A DNA stretch of 57,506 nt from an uncultured Peptococcaceae bacterium (GCA_949743265.1 CATJSX010000091.1:1-57506); one strand, 5' to 3'; counted from the first letter of the stretch, positions 46,530 to 56,409 are shown. Notes: generated from the sequence alone by a model not told the origin. Translations and numbers: made by a program.

Positions 46530-47075
46530 TCAACTTTGCCGAGCGATTTTTTTCATCAACCGCCAATAATAAGTGACCCCTCCTACTGCAAAAAATATCA
46601 TTATAATTTCTATTTTTGCAGCAGCAATAACAATTTCACCACCATAAAGACAAGGAAGTACCATCAAATCAAGCTCTATTATACAGAAACAATGAATAAA
46701 AGCAAGCAAGCGACGGTTAATCATCAACATCGTTAAAACTGTCGCTTCATCAAAACGATAAGGAATGGACCATAAACGCGGAAAAAATTGCACTATAAAA
46801 ATCAAAACGCTTACCACCCACATCAATATTATGATAGGAATTAGCTCGTTCTTGTTGCCCCAACGGTCAATTTGTCCCCAAAAATTGATATGTAGCGGAA
46901 CCGTTTCCTCTATGGTTGACCAACCTAGCCACAAAAACAAAAGAAACGCGATAGCGCCCAAGACAGCAATTCCATTCAAAATAACAGATAAGGTGTCAAA
47001 AGGCAAATGAGATGGAATCAACTGTCGTAGTTGATGCATTTCACGATCGTTAGGATGAAGTGAACGATATGACAC
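46530..47075 (-). CDS. DUF1648-containing membrane protein
   Basis: A 181-residue protein with about four membrane helices. The loop after the first (ETVPLHINFWGQIDRWGNK) matches the DUF1648 pattern (IPxHxNxxGxxDxxG). Some relatives are encoded with SdpI-like immunity and signalling proteins, but this one is alone. The start is weakly defined; a GGTGCC region lies nearby. Role unknown. Confidence 0.78.
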   Translation of the reverse strand: MSYRSLHPNDREMHQLRQLIPSHLPFDTLSVILNGIAVLGAIAFLLFLWLGWSTIEETVPLHINFWGQIDRWGNKNELIPIIILMWVVSVLIFIVQFFPRLWSIPYRFDEATVLTMLMINRRLLAFIHCFCIIELDLMVLPCLYGGEIVIAAAKIEIIMIFFAVGGVTYYWRLMKKIARQS

Positions 47076-47113
47076 ATGGCACCTCGCTTTCTCGGCTGTT
47101 AATTTTAATGTAA

Positions 47114-47731
47114 CTATTCATTTTGAAAACCGTCTTTTAAAGCAGATTTCGCCAGTTGGTCAGCTAATTCGTTATACTTATCGCCTGAATGACCTTTAAC
47201 TTTAACAAATTTGATGTCCATTTGCTTAGCAGCTTCTCGATAAAAATCACGATAAGCTATTGTCCCTTCTTTTTTGGCTTGCCAAGCGCCAGTACACCAA
47301 TGAGCGATTCCTTCATAATCGTGATAAATGGTCATAGATTTTACATTTTCATCAAGCCCATATTGCATAGCGCGCTGAGCGCCTTTGATTTCGCCGGCAA
47401 CATTGCGCATGTCAGCTAACTGCTGGTCAGTAAATTTTTCCTTGAACAACAATTTTTGACCTTGATGAAAAAGAACAACGCCGTATGAATAGGCTTTACT
47501 ATTTTTATCATAGCTGCCATCAACATAAGCGCTGACTTCTGTTTCGTCAAGCGGCGTTGTAGCAGAACGGACGACATTTTCATTCTGCAAAAAATCTTCC
47601 GCTTCTGCTTTGGTTTTAAAACTTTTGTATACAGCGCCACTATAGCCATCAATCTGCGCTTTGCAATCATTCCATGATGAAAAAATACCAGTTTTTCTGC
47701 CTGCTCTCACGGCATAAAATTTTCCTGCCAT
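47114..47731 (-). CDS. rnhA: ribonuclease HI with viroplasmin-like N-terminal domain
   Basis: A 205-residue protein: N-terminal caulimovirus-viroplasmin-like RNA/DNA-hybrid binding domain (residues 4-45, FYAVRAGRKTGIFSSWNDC), linker, then RNase HI domain with acidic residues in YVDGSYD, AGEIKGAQ, IYHDYEG and ELADQLAK. It removes RNA from RNA-DNA hybrids. GGAGGAATT precedes the ATG. Confidence 0.95.
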   Translation of the reverse strand: MAGKFYAVRAGRKTGIFSSWNDCKAQIDGYSGAVYKSFKTKAEAEDFLQNENVVRSATTPLDETEVSAYVDGSYDKNSKAYSYGVVLFHQGQKLLFKEKFTDQQLADMRNVAGEIKGAQRAMQYGLDENVKSMTIYHDYEGIAHWCTGAWQAKKEGTIAYRDFYREAAKQMDIKFVKVKGHSGDKYNELADQLAKSALKDGFQNE

Positions 47732-47752
47732 AATTCCTCCTCAAATCAAACG

Positions 47753-48478
47753 TTATTTACTGCCCCAATATACGGTTGCTGCGCCAAAGCCTACGCCTTG
47801 ATAATGAACGTCTTTTAAACCAGCATTCAGATACATCTGTTTGATTTTTTCCTGATCAGGAAAAGTTTTCAGCGATTCTGCCAACCAAGTGTAAGCCGGA
47901 AACTTGCCGCCAACGGCTTTATTCTTGTCCACCAAATGCCCTAAGATAGGAACAACTTTAAAATAATACACATTAAAAAATGCTCGGCAAAAAAGATTTT
48001 TCGGTCGTGAAACATCAATACAAACTACTCTGCCGCCAGATTTGACGACACGAGCCATTTCGCTGATGACTTTCTGAATATCCAAGACATTACGCAAGGC
48101 AAAACCATTGGTCGCCGCGTCAAATGTATTATCAGCAAAGGGCAGCGCCATAGCGTCGCCTTGCACAAAAGATAATCCTGTTAAACTGCTTTGTTTCAGT
48201 TTTGCATTAGCTATTTGCAACATATTTTCAGTAAAGTCCAGACCGACTACTTCGCCGGTAGCACCAACACGCTCTTTCAGTTGAAATGCCATTTCGCCCG
48301 TTCCACAGCAAACGTCCAACCCTTTACCGCCTGAAGTAATATTGGTCTTGTCCATTACTAACTTTTGCCAGCCTTTTAACATTCCCCATGTCATCAAATT
48401 ATTCATCTCATCATAATCATCAGCGATTAAGTTGAATACTTCGTGGACATATTGTTCTTTATTGTTTATCTGTGCCAC
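47753..48478 (-). CDS. menG: demethylmenaquinone methyltransferase
   Basis: A 241-residue SAM-dependent methyltransferase of the UbiE/MenG group: EMNNLMTWGMLKGWQ, SAM site LDVCCGTGEMAF, DFTENML, and DVSRPKNLFCRAFF at the family's post-motif. It completes menaquinone, so the organism probably has a quinone pool. The gap to the rnhA start is 21 bases and to the small upstream membrane protein 12, so these three may form one operon. Confidence 0.94.
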   Translation of the reverse strand: MAQINNKEQYVHEVFNLIADDYDEMNNLMTWGMLKGWQKLVMDKTNITSGGKGLDVCCGTGEMAFQLKERVGATGEVVGLDFTENMLQIANAKLKQSSLTGLSFVQGDAMALPFADNTFDAATNGFALRNVLDIQKVISEMARVVKSGGRVVCIDVSRPKNLFCRAFFNVYYFKVVPILGHLVDKNKAVGGKFPAYTWLAESLKTFPDQEKIKQMYLNAGLKDVHYQGVGFGAATVYWGSK

Positions 48479-48490
48479 CTTATCTGCTCC

Positions 48491-48778
48491 TTACTTTTTC
48501 TTTTTGCTTTTTTTAGCTGCATTCTTTGCCGCTAATGCTTCTTGAGCACGTTTGGCTGCCCGTTTGCGTTGGTCAACCACATAGATTACCGCAATAATAA
48601 AACAAATCAAAATCAACGCCGTACGATAAATACCAAACCCCATTTGGCTAAAGTAACTGACAAAAGGCGGAAACAGAAATACGCTCATCATGATTGGAAT
48701 AATAAACAGCAGCTTGATAAAATTTTGACTGCGCTTGGCGTCCCATAAAACATAAATTGAAAAAGCAACCATCAACAA
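48491..48778 (-). CDS. small membrane protein with Lys/Ala-rich tail
   Basis: Up to 95 residues with about three membrane helices and a long cytoplasmic basic tail (RKRAAKRAQEALAAKNAAKK). The given start is an in-frame TTG (48778), but the only good ribosome binding site, AAGGAGG, is about 21 bases before it. The in-frame ATT or CTG codons close to that site are possible alternatives. No homologue is known to me. It lies 12 bases before menG. Confidence 0.7.
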   Translation of the reverse strand: MLMVAFSIYVLWDAKRSQNFIKLLFIIPIMMSVFLFPPFVSYFSQMGFGIYRTALILICFIIAVIYVVDQRKRAAKRAQEALAAKNAAKKSKKKK

Positions 48779-48988
48779 AATAGTAAAAATAAAGTCCAGC
48801 CTCCTTATTTACTTTTAACCATTACTATATCACGTTTCGTTGATGATAGCTAGTCAAGATCGCTAATTTTGCCGAAGTTTTAATTACTTTTGAGATTTTG
48901 ACCACTGTTGTAAACTCTTATTTTTTGCTCAATATCTTTACTGCAAAAAATTGTTTTTTATAACCTCGTATTCATAGGAGACGTTTGC

Positions 48989-49017
48989 TTGTCAAATGAA
49001 ACTAAAACTGCTACAAT
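48989..49017 (+). promoter_or_regulatory. sigma-A promoter of the LysR gene at 49045
   Basis: TTGTCA (48989-48994), 17 bases, TACAAT (49012-49017). Confidence 0.78.
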
Positions 49018-49044
49018 AAAACAAAATTTGATGAGGTGATGGTT

Positions 49045-49911
49045 ATGGAGCTTCGCGTACTCAATTATTTTCTTACGGTCGCCAGAGAAGAAAACATCAC
49101 ACGAGCCGCTCAGCTTTTGCATATTACTCAGCCGACGCTTTCCCGCCAACTAATGCAATTAGAAGAAGAATTGGGCGTACAGCTATTTCATCGCGGTAAA
49201 CACAGCATCAGTTTAACAAACGACGGTATGCTTTTTCGACGACGTGCACAAGAAATTGTATCATTATCGGAAAAAACAAAAAGTGAATTGCAGCGCAAAG
49301 AAGAAATTCCTTCCGGCGAAATTGCTATCGGTTGCGGCGAAACCAAAAGCATGTCGATTCTGTCAGCGTGCATGGTTTCTTTTCGAAAAAGTTATCCGTT
49401 GGTTCAATTCAGTGTTTATAGCGCTAATGCTGATGATATTAAGGAACGTATTGAAAAAGGTTTGTTAGATATGGGGCTGCTTATGGAGCCGGTAGCGGTT
49501 GATAAATATGAATTTATCCGTCTGCCGCAAAAGGAACGCTGGGGTGTTTTGGTGCGGGCAGACTCTTTTTTGGCGCAAAAAGATACCGTTTCGCCGCAGG
49601 ATTTACAAAAAGTTCCTTTACTAATCCCTCGTCGAGAATCGGTACGCAACGAATTAGCGAATTGGTTTGGCGACAGTTATGGGCAGATAGAAATTGTCGC
49701 AACATTTGATTTAAGCGTTAATGCGGCTAATATGGTAGCCAATGGACTAGGCATTGCGGTATGTATCGATCTTGGCATCGTTTTTGAGCAGCTTCGATTT
49801 ATACCCTTCGCGCCACAGCTAGAAAGCGGTTCCATATTAGCATGGAAAAAGGAGCAAACGCTCTCAACGACAAACATGCTGTTTTTTCAACACATTAGAA
49901 ATTCATTTTGA
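49045..49911 (+). CDS. LysR-family transcriptional regulator
   Basis: A 288-residue regulator: N-terminal winged helix-turn-helix (LRVLNYFLTVAREENITRAA, TQPTLSRQLMQLEEELG) and a type-2 periplasmic-binding-like effector domain. ATG 49045 is chosen, six bases after GAGGTG; GTG and ATG codons before it overlap that site. The CMD protein gene follows in the same direction after 112 bases, with promoter-like sequence between, and is the likely target. Confidence 0.93.
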   Translation: MELRVLNYFLTVAREENITRAAQLLHITQPTLSRQLMQLEEELGVQLFHRGKHSISLTNDGMLFRRRAQEIVSLSEKTKSELQRKEEIPSGEIAIGCGETKSMSILSACMVSFRKSYPLVQFSVYSANADDIKERIEKGLLDMGLLMEPVAVDKYEFIRLPQKERWGVLVRADSFLAQKDTVSPQDLQKVPLLIPRRESVRNELANWFGDSYGQIEIVATFDLSVNAANMVANGLGIAVCIDLGIVFEQLRFIPFAPQLESGSILAWKKEQTLSTTNMLFFQHIRNSF

Positions 49912-50023
49912 GCATGATTTACCATCAATTCTAAGTATTAGACAGGATAATAAAATGGCTGTATACTATAGCCATTCTTTGGCATATGTGTTTCATGAAA
50001 ATATTTTGATGGAGGGATAACGA

Positions 50024-50716
50024 GTGGATTTACGCGCAACAGATGCGGAATTTATTGAACGCTTCGAATGGTTTGCTGGTAAAGAAATTTTTGCCAAAGC
50101 CAGTCAGCCATTAAATGATACGACACGCTATTTAGTTATTCTAGCAGCATTGATAGGCTGTCAAAGTGTTGAAGTTTATGGTCTTGTTTTGCCAGAAGCG
50201 CTAAAAACAGGACTGACGCCGATAATGGCAAAAGAAATCATTTATCAGGGAACGGCTTATCTTGGTTTTGGTCGTGTGCTACCTTTTTTGCAGATAACGA
50301 ACGAATTTTTTCTGGCGCAGGGGATCGCGCTTCCTTTAGCTGAACAACACACCACAACTATAGCCGATCGTGTTGAAAAAGGTGCCGCAATACAGACGGC
50401 TATTTTTGGCGAGCATATGCAAGATGCTTGGCGCAAAGGAGGCGTTAATTATTTATTAGCGGCTAATTGTTTCGGCGATTATTACACCCGTACAGGGCTT
50501 ACGCTTGCACAACGAGAATTGATTACCTTTTGCTTTTTAGCGGCGCAAGGTGGCTGTGAACTGCAACTTGTGGCTCATGCAACGGGTAATATGCATTTGG
50601 GTAATGATAAAAATTTATTGATGGCGGTCATTTTGCAGTGTCTGCCCTATATAGGCTATCCCAAAAGTTTAAACGCTATAAATTGTCTTAATCAAGCTGC
50701 AGAGGAAAACGCGTAA
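50024..50716 (+). CDS. double-domain carboxymuconolactone decarboxylase family protein
   Basis: A 230-residue protein with two CMD/AhpD-like helical domains (about residues 30-100 and 150-225). The redox C-x-x-C of AhpD is absent: the first has GCQSVEVY and the second GCELQLVAH, each with only one Cys. So it is more like the decarboxylase or a non-redox relative. It starts with GTG 12 bases after GGAGGG. The LysR upstream may regulate it. Substrate unknown. Confidence 0.85.
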   Translation: MDLRATDAEFIERFEWFAGKEIFAKASQPLNDTTRYLVILAALIGCQSVEVYGLVLPEALKTGLTPIMAKEIIYQGTAYLGFGRVLPFLQITNEFFLAQGIALPLAEQHTTTIADRVEKGAAIQTAIFGEHMQDAWRKGGVNYLLAANCFGDYYTRTGLTLAQRELITFCFLAAQGGCELQLVAHATGNMHLGNDKNLLMAVILQCLPYIGYPKSLNAINCLNQAAEENA

Positions 50717-50772
50717 ATCAATTATTTGTTCCTTAAAGAAGTGAAACATCACTGGAATTTGAATAATTTAAA

Positions 50773-50806
50773 ACGACAGACGAGTTCGTCTGCCGTTCGT
50801 TTTTTA
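50773..50806. terminator. bidirectional terminator
   Basis: An 11-bp stem with one mismatch (ACGACAGACGA pairs across a 2-nt loop), T-rich on both sides; between CMD (+) and lipoprotein (-) genes. Confidence 0.8.
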
Positions 50807-50818
50807 TAAGTATTGTGC

Positions 50819-51280
50819 TTAATTTTCCAGAGGAATAATGTTTTCGATGCAATCCTCTAAGGCTGAAACTTCAAAACCTTCATCGGCAATTTGCGCAGAT
50901 AAATTCTGTGCAGCTGTTTGAAAATCACTCAAAAATTTATCCAACTGTTCTTTTTCGCCGTCTTCACAATAAATCACTAAATCTGCATAAGTAGCGGCTA
51001 AACGTCCAATGGCTTTGCCAATTTCTGTAGCGCCTTGATTTTCTACATAAAGTCCCTGCTTGGTTAAATCACTCCACACGCTGCGAGCTAAAGTGGCATT
51101 TTGTTCTGTAATGGATCGCTCTGTATCGGCGGCAATTTGTTCCATAAAAGCACAAATATCTTCTTCACTGCCAGCGTCAATTTTCTCACAGCCAGTAAAA
51201 GTAAACAGCATTGCGCTTAGCAAACCACACAGAATTATTTTTTTCTTTAAGCAATGAGTAGCAGTTTGCGCTATTTTCAT
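50819..51280 (-). CDS. putative lipoprotein, 153 aa
   Basis: A lipoprotein signal with the lipobox FTGC (Cys at residue 31) follows a rather long basic N-terminus. The mature part is acidic and helical (DICAFMEQIAADTERSIT and following) and has three further Cys. Not recognised. AAGGAG is 8 bases before the ATG. Single gene, ending at the terminator at 50773. Confidence 0.8.
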   Translation of the reverse strand: MKIAQTATHCLKKKIILCGLLSAMLFTFTGCEKIDAGSEEDICAFMEQIAADTERSITEQNATLARSVWSDLTKQGLYVENQGATEIGKAIGRLAATYADLVIYCEDGEKEQLDKFLSDFQTAAQNLSAQIADEGFEVSALEDCIENIIPLEN

Positions 51281-51616
51281 TTGTTAGCACTCCTTAAACA
51301 AATCAATTTTTTTAGCTTTTTTTATTATACCACGATTCCCGGTAAAATGCTAACTTTATTTTGTTGACTTCTCCTCAATCATATACATTGCCAAAATATA
51401 ATCTGATTGTTTTATCGTCAATATTATAAAAATACTTATCTAGTTGTCATTGAGCATTAGTACATCATGCTTAAAATGTGAAATTTATGCGTTTATCATA
51501 GAATTTTTAGCGAATCTCGTTGTAATTTGCCTCTTATCCATATATAATAAATAGACCTAATCAAAAATCATCATTCGAGCTGACTCAAATTATTTATTAA
51601 AGGAGGTTTTATTGAA
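51281..51616. other. divergent intergenic region, includes glnS leader
   Basis: Contains the glnS promoter (51520-51548) and about 70 bases of leader. I see no T-box stem or specifier. The left 200 bases, AT-rich, hold no recognisable element. Confidence 0.5.
51520..51548 (+). promoter_or_regulatory. sigma-A promoter of glnS
   Basis: TTGTAA (51520-51525), 17 bases, TATAAT (51543-51548). Confidence 0.78.
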
Positions 51617-53278
51617 GTGAGTACAAGCAGCGCTTCAAATTTTGTACAAAATATCATTACTGAAGATATCAATAACGGCATGACCAACATTCATACTCGT
51701 TTTCCGCCAGAACCTAACGGTTATTTACATATTGGTCACGCTAAATCCATTTGTTTGAATTTTGGTTTAGCGCAAACTAACCATGGTATTTGTAATCTTC
51801 GTTTTGATGATACAAATCCTATCAAAGAAGATACGGAATATGTTGATTCCATCATGGAAGATGTGCGTTGGCTGGGTTTTACGTGGAGCGAACCGGTACA
51901 TTATGCTTCGGATTACTTTGGACAATTTTATCAATGTGCTCTTCATTTGATCAAAACAGGCCATGCTTTTGTCTGCGATCTGGATAGCGAAGCTATGCGT
52001 CAGTATCGAGGCACACTAACCGAACCGGGTAAAGACAGCCCTTATCGTAATCGTAGCGTTGAAGAAAACTTGACGCTTTTTGAAGCAATGAAAAATGGTG
52101 AATTTGCTGACGGCGCAAAAGTTTTGCGTGCCAAGATTGATATGGCGTCGCCCAATATCAACTTACGCGATCCGGTCATTTATCGTATCAGTAAAACGCA
52201 TCACCATCGTACGGGAGATCAATGGTGTATTTATCCCATGTATGACTTTGCTCACCCTATTTCGGATGCTATTGAAGGGATTACTCATTCAGTCTGCACA
52301 CTGGAATTTGAAGACCATCGCCCTCTGTATGACTGGGTAATCGACCATTTACAAGAAGCCATGCATTTTCCGTCGAGACCAAAGCAGATTGAATTTGCTC
52401 GTTTAGCGCTAACTAAAACGGTAACTAGCAAACGTAAGTTGAAACGATTGGTTGATTCCGGCGTTGTAGATGGCTGGGACGATCCCAGAATGCCAACCAT
52501 TTCTGGTTTGCGCCGTCGCGGCTATACACCAGAAGCCATTCGTAACTTTTGCGAGTTAATCGGCGTTTCCAAAAGTAACAGTTTAGTTGATTTCGCTATG
52601 TTAGAACACTGTCTAAGAGAAGATTTGAACCAAAATGCGCCTAGAGTAATGGCTGTACTGCATCCGCTGAAAGTAGTTATCACCAATTATCCTGAAAACA
52701 AAATAGAGCATCTGGAAGCAGAAATCAATCCTAATAAGCCAGAAGCAGGCAGTCGCCAGATTCCTTTTGGACGAGAAATCTATATTGAACAAGAAGATTT
52801 TCGCGAAGAAGCCAATAAAAAATTTTTTCGCTTGAAGCTGGGCGGTGAAGTTCGCTTAAAACATGCTTATATTATTCGCTGCGATGAGGTCATAAAAGAT
52901 GAAACAGGTAATATTATAGAGCTTCATTGTACTTATGATGAAACCACCAAAAGCGGTAGTGACAATTCAGGCAAAAAAGTCAAAGGAACACTTCATTGGG
53001 TAGAAGCAACAACCGCTCTTAACGCCAAAGTGTGTCTGCACGATTTTCTGCTATTAGATGATGAAGGTGACGGCGATTTTCTTGATGCCGTCAACCCAGC
53101 TTCACAGGTTGTACTGCAAAATTGCAAAGTCGAACCTTCTCTAGCAAAAGCTCAAAAAGGTGATCGTTTTCAATTTCTGCGCAATGGTTATTTTTGTGCA
53201 GATAGCCGCTATTTTTCGTCGGAAAACTTGGTATTTAACCATACTGTATCGCTAAAAGATAGCTATAAACCGGAGTAA
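51617..53278 (+). CDS. glnS: glutaminyl-tRNA synthetase
   Basis: It charges tRNA-Gln with glutamine directly. The 553-residue class I enzyme shows [15 protein letters not shown] (HIGH), the class-typical KMSKS-like site [30 protein letters not shown] and the C-terminal anticodon-binding barrels. Many Bacillota lack it and use GluRS plus GatCAB, so this organism has the direct route, possibly by old transfer from bacteria with GlnRS. GTG 51617 is the start, 10 bases after AAAGGAGG. Confidence 0.96.
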   Translation: MSTSSASNFVQNIITEDINNGMTNIHTRFPPEPNGYLHIGHAKSICLNFGLAQTNHGICNLRFDDTNPIKEDTEYVDSIMEDVRWLGFTWSEPVHYASDYFGQFYQCALHLIKTGHAFVCDLDSEAMRQYRGTLTEPGKDSPYRNRSVEENLTLFEAMKNGEFADGAKVLRAKIDMASPNINLRDPVIYRISKTHHHRTGDQWCIYPMYDFAHPISDAIEGITHSVCTLEFEDHRPLYDWVIDHLQEAMHFPSRPKQIEFARLALTKTVTSKRKLKRLVDSGVVDGWDDPRMPTISGLRRRGYTPEAIRNFCELIGVSKSNSLVDFAMLEHCLREDLNQNAPRVMAVLHPLKVVITNYPENKIEHLEAEINPNKPEAGSRQIPFGREIYIEQEDFREEANKKFFRLKLGGEVRLKHAYIIRCDEVIKDETGNIIELHCTYDETTKSGSDNSGKKVKGTLHWVEATTALNAKVCLHDFLLLDDEGDGDFLDAVNPASQVVLQNCKVEPSLAKAQKGDRFQFLRNGYFCADSRYFSSENLVFNHTVSLKDSYKPE

Positions 53279-53294
53279 AACGTTTCGGTCGTTC

Positions 53295-53335
53295 AAAAAC
53301 ACCAAAGTCGCAAACAGCGATTCTGGTGTTTTTTC
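53295..53335 (+). terminator. intrinsic terminator of glnS
   Basis: A stem of 10 bp (53295-53304 with 53324-53333) with inner pairing GTCGC/GCGA, ending in T6. Confidence 0.85.
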
Positions 53336-53459
53336 ATGAGTAAAATATTTAGACAAACTGCCAGACGTTTATCTCTGCAAATATTCTTAAAACCGCAAGA
53401 TAGATGAAAAATGGCACAAAATATCCTGCTATAATGCCAAAAGGAAGGAGAGAGCTGCA

Positions 53460-54317
53460 ATGCCAAAAAATATTAAAAATGTAATGACGGCAATCGACTA
53501 TATCGAAAACCACTTACATAAAAAACTGGATTTGGAAACTGTTGCAAGTGCTGTACATTATTCAAAATATCATTTGCATCGAATGTTCACAGATACGTTA
53601 GGGTTGACAATCCACGATTATATACAGCGCCGCCAATTGACCGAAGCCGCAAAACTACTTGTTTTTTCTGAAAAACCAATCCTCGAAATTGCCTTTATTG
53701 CTGGATATGAAAGTCAGCAGTCTTTTACGGATATTTTCAAAGCCATGTATAAAAAAACGCCTAACCAATATAGGAAAGCGGAAGAATTTTATCCATTGCA
53801 GCTAAAATATATTTTAAACGAAAATCCTACCAATTTAGACGGAAAAGAATGGCGGGATAAAATTATCTTTGCAACACCAGAAGATATCCCTCAATGGCTA
53901 GAACTGGTTTATCTTGTTGTTGACGGTTTTCCATACTTGGATGAGAAACAATATCTTAAAAAATTGCAGAAGTCTATTGCAAACAAACGAGCATTGCTTT
54001 TGAAAGACGCTGATACAGCAGTCGGAATTATGGCATTTCATGAATTAACGGGAAGTATTGATTTTTTGGGCATACATCCTCAATATCGAAAAAGAGGGAT
54101 AGCAAAAGCGTTTTGCGAAAAAGTATTGTATGAACTTGTACATTCTGCACAGATTAACATCACGACTTTTAGGGAAGGTGACAAAGCAGATACCGGTTAT
54201 CGGAAGACATGGAAAAGTCTTGGTTTTACTGAAGCGGAATTGTTGATTGAATTTGGCTATCCGACACAGCGGTTTATTTTACAGAAAGAAAAATTGAAGG
54301 GTAAAAAAGATGAGTAA
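53460..54317 (+). CDS. AraC-type HTH fused to GNAT acetyltransferase
   Basis: A 285-residue fusion: AraC helix-turn-helix pair (residues 8-105, LDLETVASAVHYSKYHLHR and ILEIAFIAGYESQQSF) then a GNAT domain (about 130-285, IDFLGIHPQYRKRGIAKAFC as acetyl-CoA motif A). Such fusions probably control and act in drug or stress response. It has AAGGAAGGAGAG before the ATG. The MATE pump gene overlaps its stop by 8 bases, so it likely regulates the pump. Confidence 0.92.
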   Translation: MPKNIKNVMTAIDYIENHLHKKLDLETVASAVHYSKYHLHRMFTDTLGLTIHDYIQRRQLTEAAKLLVFSEKPILEIAFIAGYESQQSFTDIFKAMYKKTPNQYRKAEEFYPLQLKYILNENPTNLDGKEWRDKIIFATPEDIPQWLELVYLVVDGFPYLDEKQYLKKLQKSIANKRALLLKDADTAVGIMAFHELTGSIDFLGIHPQYRKRGIAKAFCEKVLYELVHSAQINITTFREGDKADTGYRKTWKSLGFTEAELLIEFGYPTQRFILQKEKLKGKKDE

Positions 54318-55656
54318 TATACAACAGATAGAAAATCCTTTGTCACAAAATTTTAACTTAAAATCATTGCTGAAATTTGCCTTGCCTACCATTTTGATGA
54401 TGATATTCATGGGACTGTATACAATTATTGATACGATTTTTGTAGCACGTTTTGCTGATATAAATGCGCTTTCGGCATTAAATATCATCTGTCCTATTAT
54501 CAATCTCATTGTCGGTCTTGGAACCATGTTCGCAACAGGAGGAAGCGCCATTATCGCTCGCAAAATGGGGACAGGGGAATATACACGAGCATCACAGGAT
54601 TTTACGCTGATTATTTTGGCAGGATTTTTGTCAGGCGTGCTGATTGCCTTTTGGGGAACCATGTTTATTGATAGGATTGTTTGGGGACTTGGGGCGAGCG
54701 ATATTTTATTTCCATATTGCAAGGAATATCTTTTTATTCTGCTGTTATTTACGCCTGCAAGCATATTACAGGTGCTTTTTCAACATCTAATCGTGACAGC
54801 GGGTCATCCCAAAATTGGTATGCTGCTTGGCCTAAGCGCGGGAATTGCCAATATTTTACTGGGTTATATTTTTATGGCGCCGTTGCAGATGGGCATTAAG
54901 GGAGCAGCGTTTGGTACGAGTATTGGTTATATGATACCAACGGTGATAGGTTTGTTGTTCTTTTTCTCAAGAAAAAGAACTTTGCATTTTAGGAAGCCTA
55001 TCATAAGTTTTTTTGTATTGCTAGAAAGTTGTACCAATGGTTTTTCAGAAATGGTAAGTCAGGCAGCGACAGCAGTTACAACATTTCTTTTTAATCAGAT
55101 TATGATGGATTTGCTTGACGAAAATGGCGTTGCAGCAATCACCATCATTATTTATACGCAGTTTTTACTCAGCACACTTTACTTAGGATTTTCTATGGGA
55201 GTAGCGCCTGTTATCAGTTATAATTATGGCAAACAAGACGAAAATCAGCTAAAAAATATTTTTTCTATTTGTCTGCGGTTTATTATCTTTGTTTCTATTT
55301 CTGTTTTTGCAGCAGCCTTGATTTTTGGTTCGTCGTTAGTAGATATTTTTGTGGAAAAAGGAACGTCCGTTTACGAAATTACAAGAAATGGATTTTTAAT
55401 TTTTTCCTTTAATTTTCTATTTTGTGGGCTGAATATTTTTACTTCTGCTATATTTACGGCATTATCAAATGGGAAGTTATCAGCAATTTTGTCATTCCTG
55501 CGAACTTTCGGTCTGATTACAGTGCTGTTACTTATATTGCCTAATCTTTTGGGCGTAACGGGTGTATGGCTTGCGGTACCGATTGCCGAAGCAATCACCG
55601 TCATTGTAGCACTGGTTTTTCTCAGTCAGAATAAAGAAAAATATCATTACGCCTAA
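54310..55656 (+). CDS. MATE-family multidrug efflux transporter
   Basis: A 448-residue, twelve-helix MATE pump (two six-helix halves; GLYTIIDTIFVARFAD region and GTMFATGGSAII in the first half). It exports cationic drugs or toxins by Na+ or H+ antiport. It overlaps the AraC-GNAT gene by 8 bases with coupled translation. No terminator is obvious after it. Confidence 0.93.
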   Translation: MSNIQQIENPLSQNFNLKSLLKFALPTILMMIFMGLYTIIDTIFVARFADINALSALNIICPIINLIVGLGTMFATGGSAIIARKMGTGEYTRASQDFTLIILAGFLSGVLIAFWGTMFIDRIVWGLGASDILFPYCKEYLFILLLFTPASILQVLFQHLIVTAGHPKIGMLLGLSAGIANILLGYIFMAPLQMGIKGAAFGTSIGYMIPTVIGLLFFFSRKRTLHFRKPIISFFVLLESCTNGFSEMVSQAATAVTTFLFNQIMMDLLDENGVAAITIIIYTQFLLSTLYLGFSMGVAPVISYNYGKQDENQLKNIFSICLRFIIFVSISVFAAALIFGSSLVDIFVEKGTSVYEITRNGFLIFSFNFLFCGLNIFTSAIFTALSNGKLSAILSFLRTFGLITVLLLILPNLLGVTGVWLAVPIAEAITVIVALVFLSQNKEKYHYA

Positions 55657-55960
55657 ACAGCGGATTTTCATACTATCCGGTGGCAAAATTTATCATGCGG
55701 CAAAAAAACGGTGATTTGAAATAACAAGCAAAGCTGTCGTTTTTACATGGCAAAACAACATCAATTTGCTTGCACATAGCCATGCAGCAGCAAATGAGTA
55801 AGCCAAGATTGTGAATGGCTCTCAACTATTTAGGCATATTCTTTGTTTTTATTGTCATGGTAACTTTATCAAATCTAAACGAGTTTTATTTGGAATGATT
55901 TGACATTCATTAGAAAACCAGTTACAATAAATACAATCTAAATAAAGAGAGGTGTCTTTA
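55657..55960 (+). other. intergenic region with a sigma-A promoter
   Basis: A strong promoter for the DUF1292 gene: TTGACA (55900-55905), 17 bases, TACAAT (55923-55928). The rest, after the MATE gene, shows no gene or clear terminator. Confidence 0.7.
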
Positions 55961-56236
55961 ATGAGTGAAGATATGAAAAATGAAGAAATGGAAAGCATAG
56001 TGATCCTTGTCGATGAAGAAGGCGAAGAACATGAATTTTTGTTGATTGATATGTTGGAAGTCGAGGAAAAACAGTATGCCGTTTTGTCGCCAATCGAAGA
56101 TAATGAAGAAAGTGACGACGCTATTATTTTGCGAGTAGAAACTGATGAAAACGGCGAGGATATGCTCTATGATATCGAAGATGATGAAGAATGGGAAAAA
56201 GTTGTTGATATTTGGAATGAATCATTAGAGGAATAA
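55961..56236 (+). CDS. DUF1292-family acidic protein
   Basis: A 91-residue, very acidic protein (about a third Asp/Glu) with the DUF1292 signature EEGEEHEFLLIDMLEVE and YAVLSPIED. Function of the family is unknown. In Bacillota these genes often lie near the ruvX/yrrK region; here it is alone. ATG 55961 follows GAGAGGTG; an in-frame GTG upstream lies inside that site. Confidence 0.88.
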   Translation: MSEDMKNEEMESIVILVDEEGEEHEFLLIDMLEVEEKQYAVLSPIEDNEESDDAIILRVETDENGEDMLYDIEDDEEWEKVVDIWNESLEE

Positions 56237-56365
56237 CTTCTATTTTCAAAGAAATAGGCTTTGCTTCTCACGGATTATAAATTTTGCTATGCTCCGAATT
56301 TTTTGCGGATAAATCAAACAGACAGTGTACGCTAGATTGAAAAATTTCATACAGCACTGTATAAT

Positions 56366-56409
56366 CAGCGTTTATCTTTTCTATATAGAAGAGAAACGCT
56401 GCTTTTTTA
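56366..56409 (+). terminator. intrinsic terminator of the DUF1292 gene
   Basis: CAGCGTTT to AAACGCTG arms (8 bp) with an inner CTTTTCTA/TAGAAGAG stem, then CT6. Confidence 0.85.

Noticed and set aside
50024-50716. AhpD peroxidase annotation for the CMD protein
   Set aside because: The required C-x-x-C is absent from both domains.
51281-51616. T-box riboswitch before glnS
   Set aside because: No T-box sequence, specifier loop or antiterminator pairing is visible; a plain sigma-A promoter explains the region.
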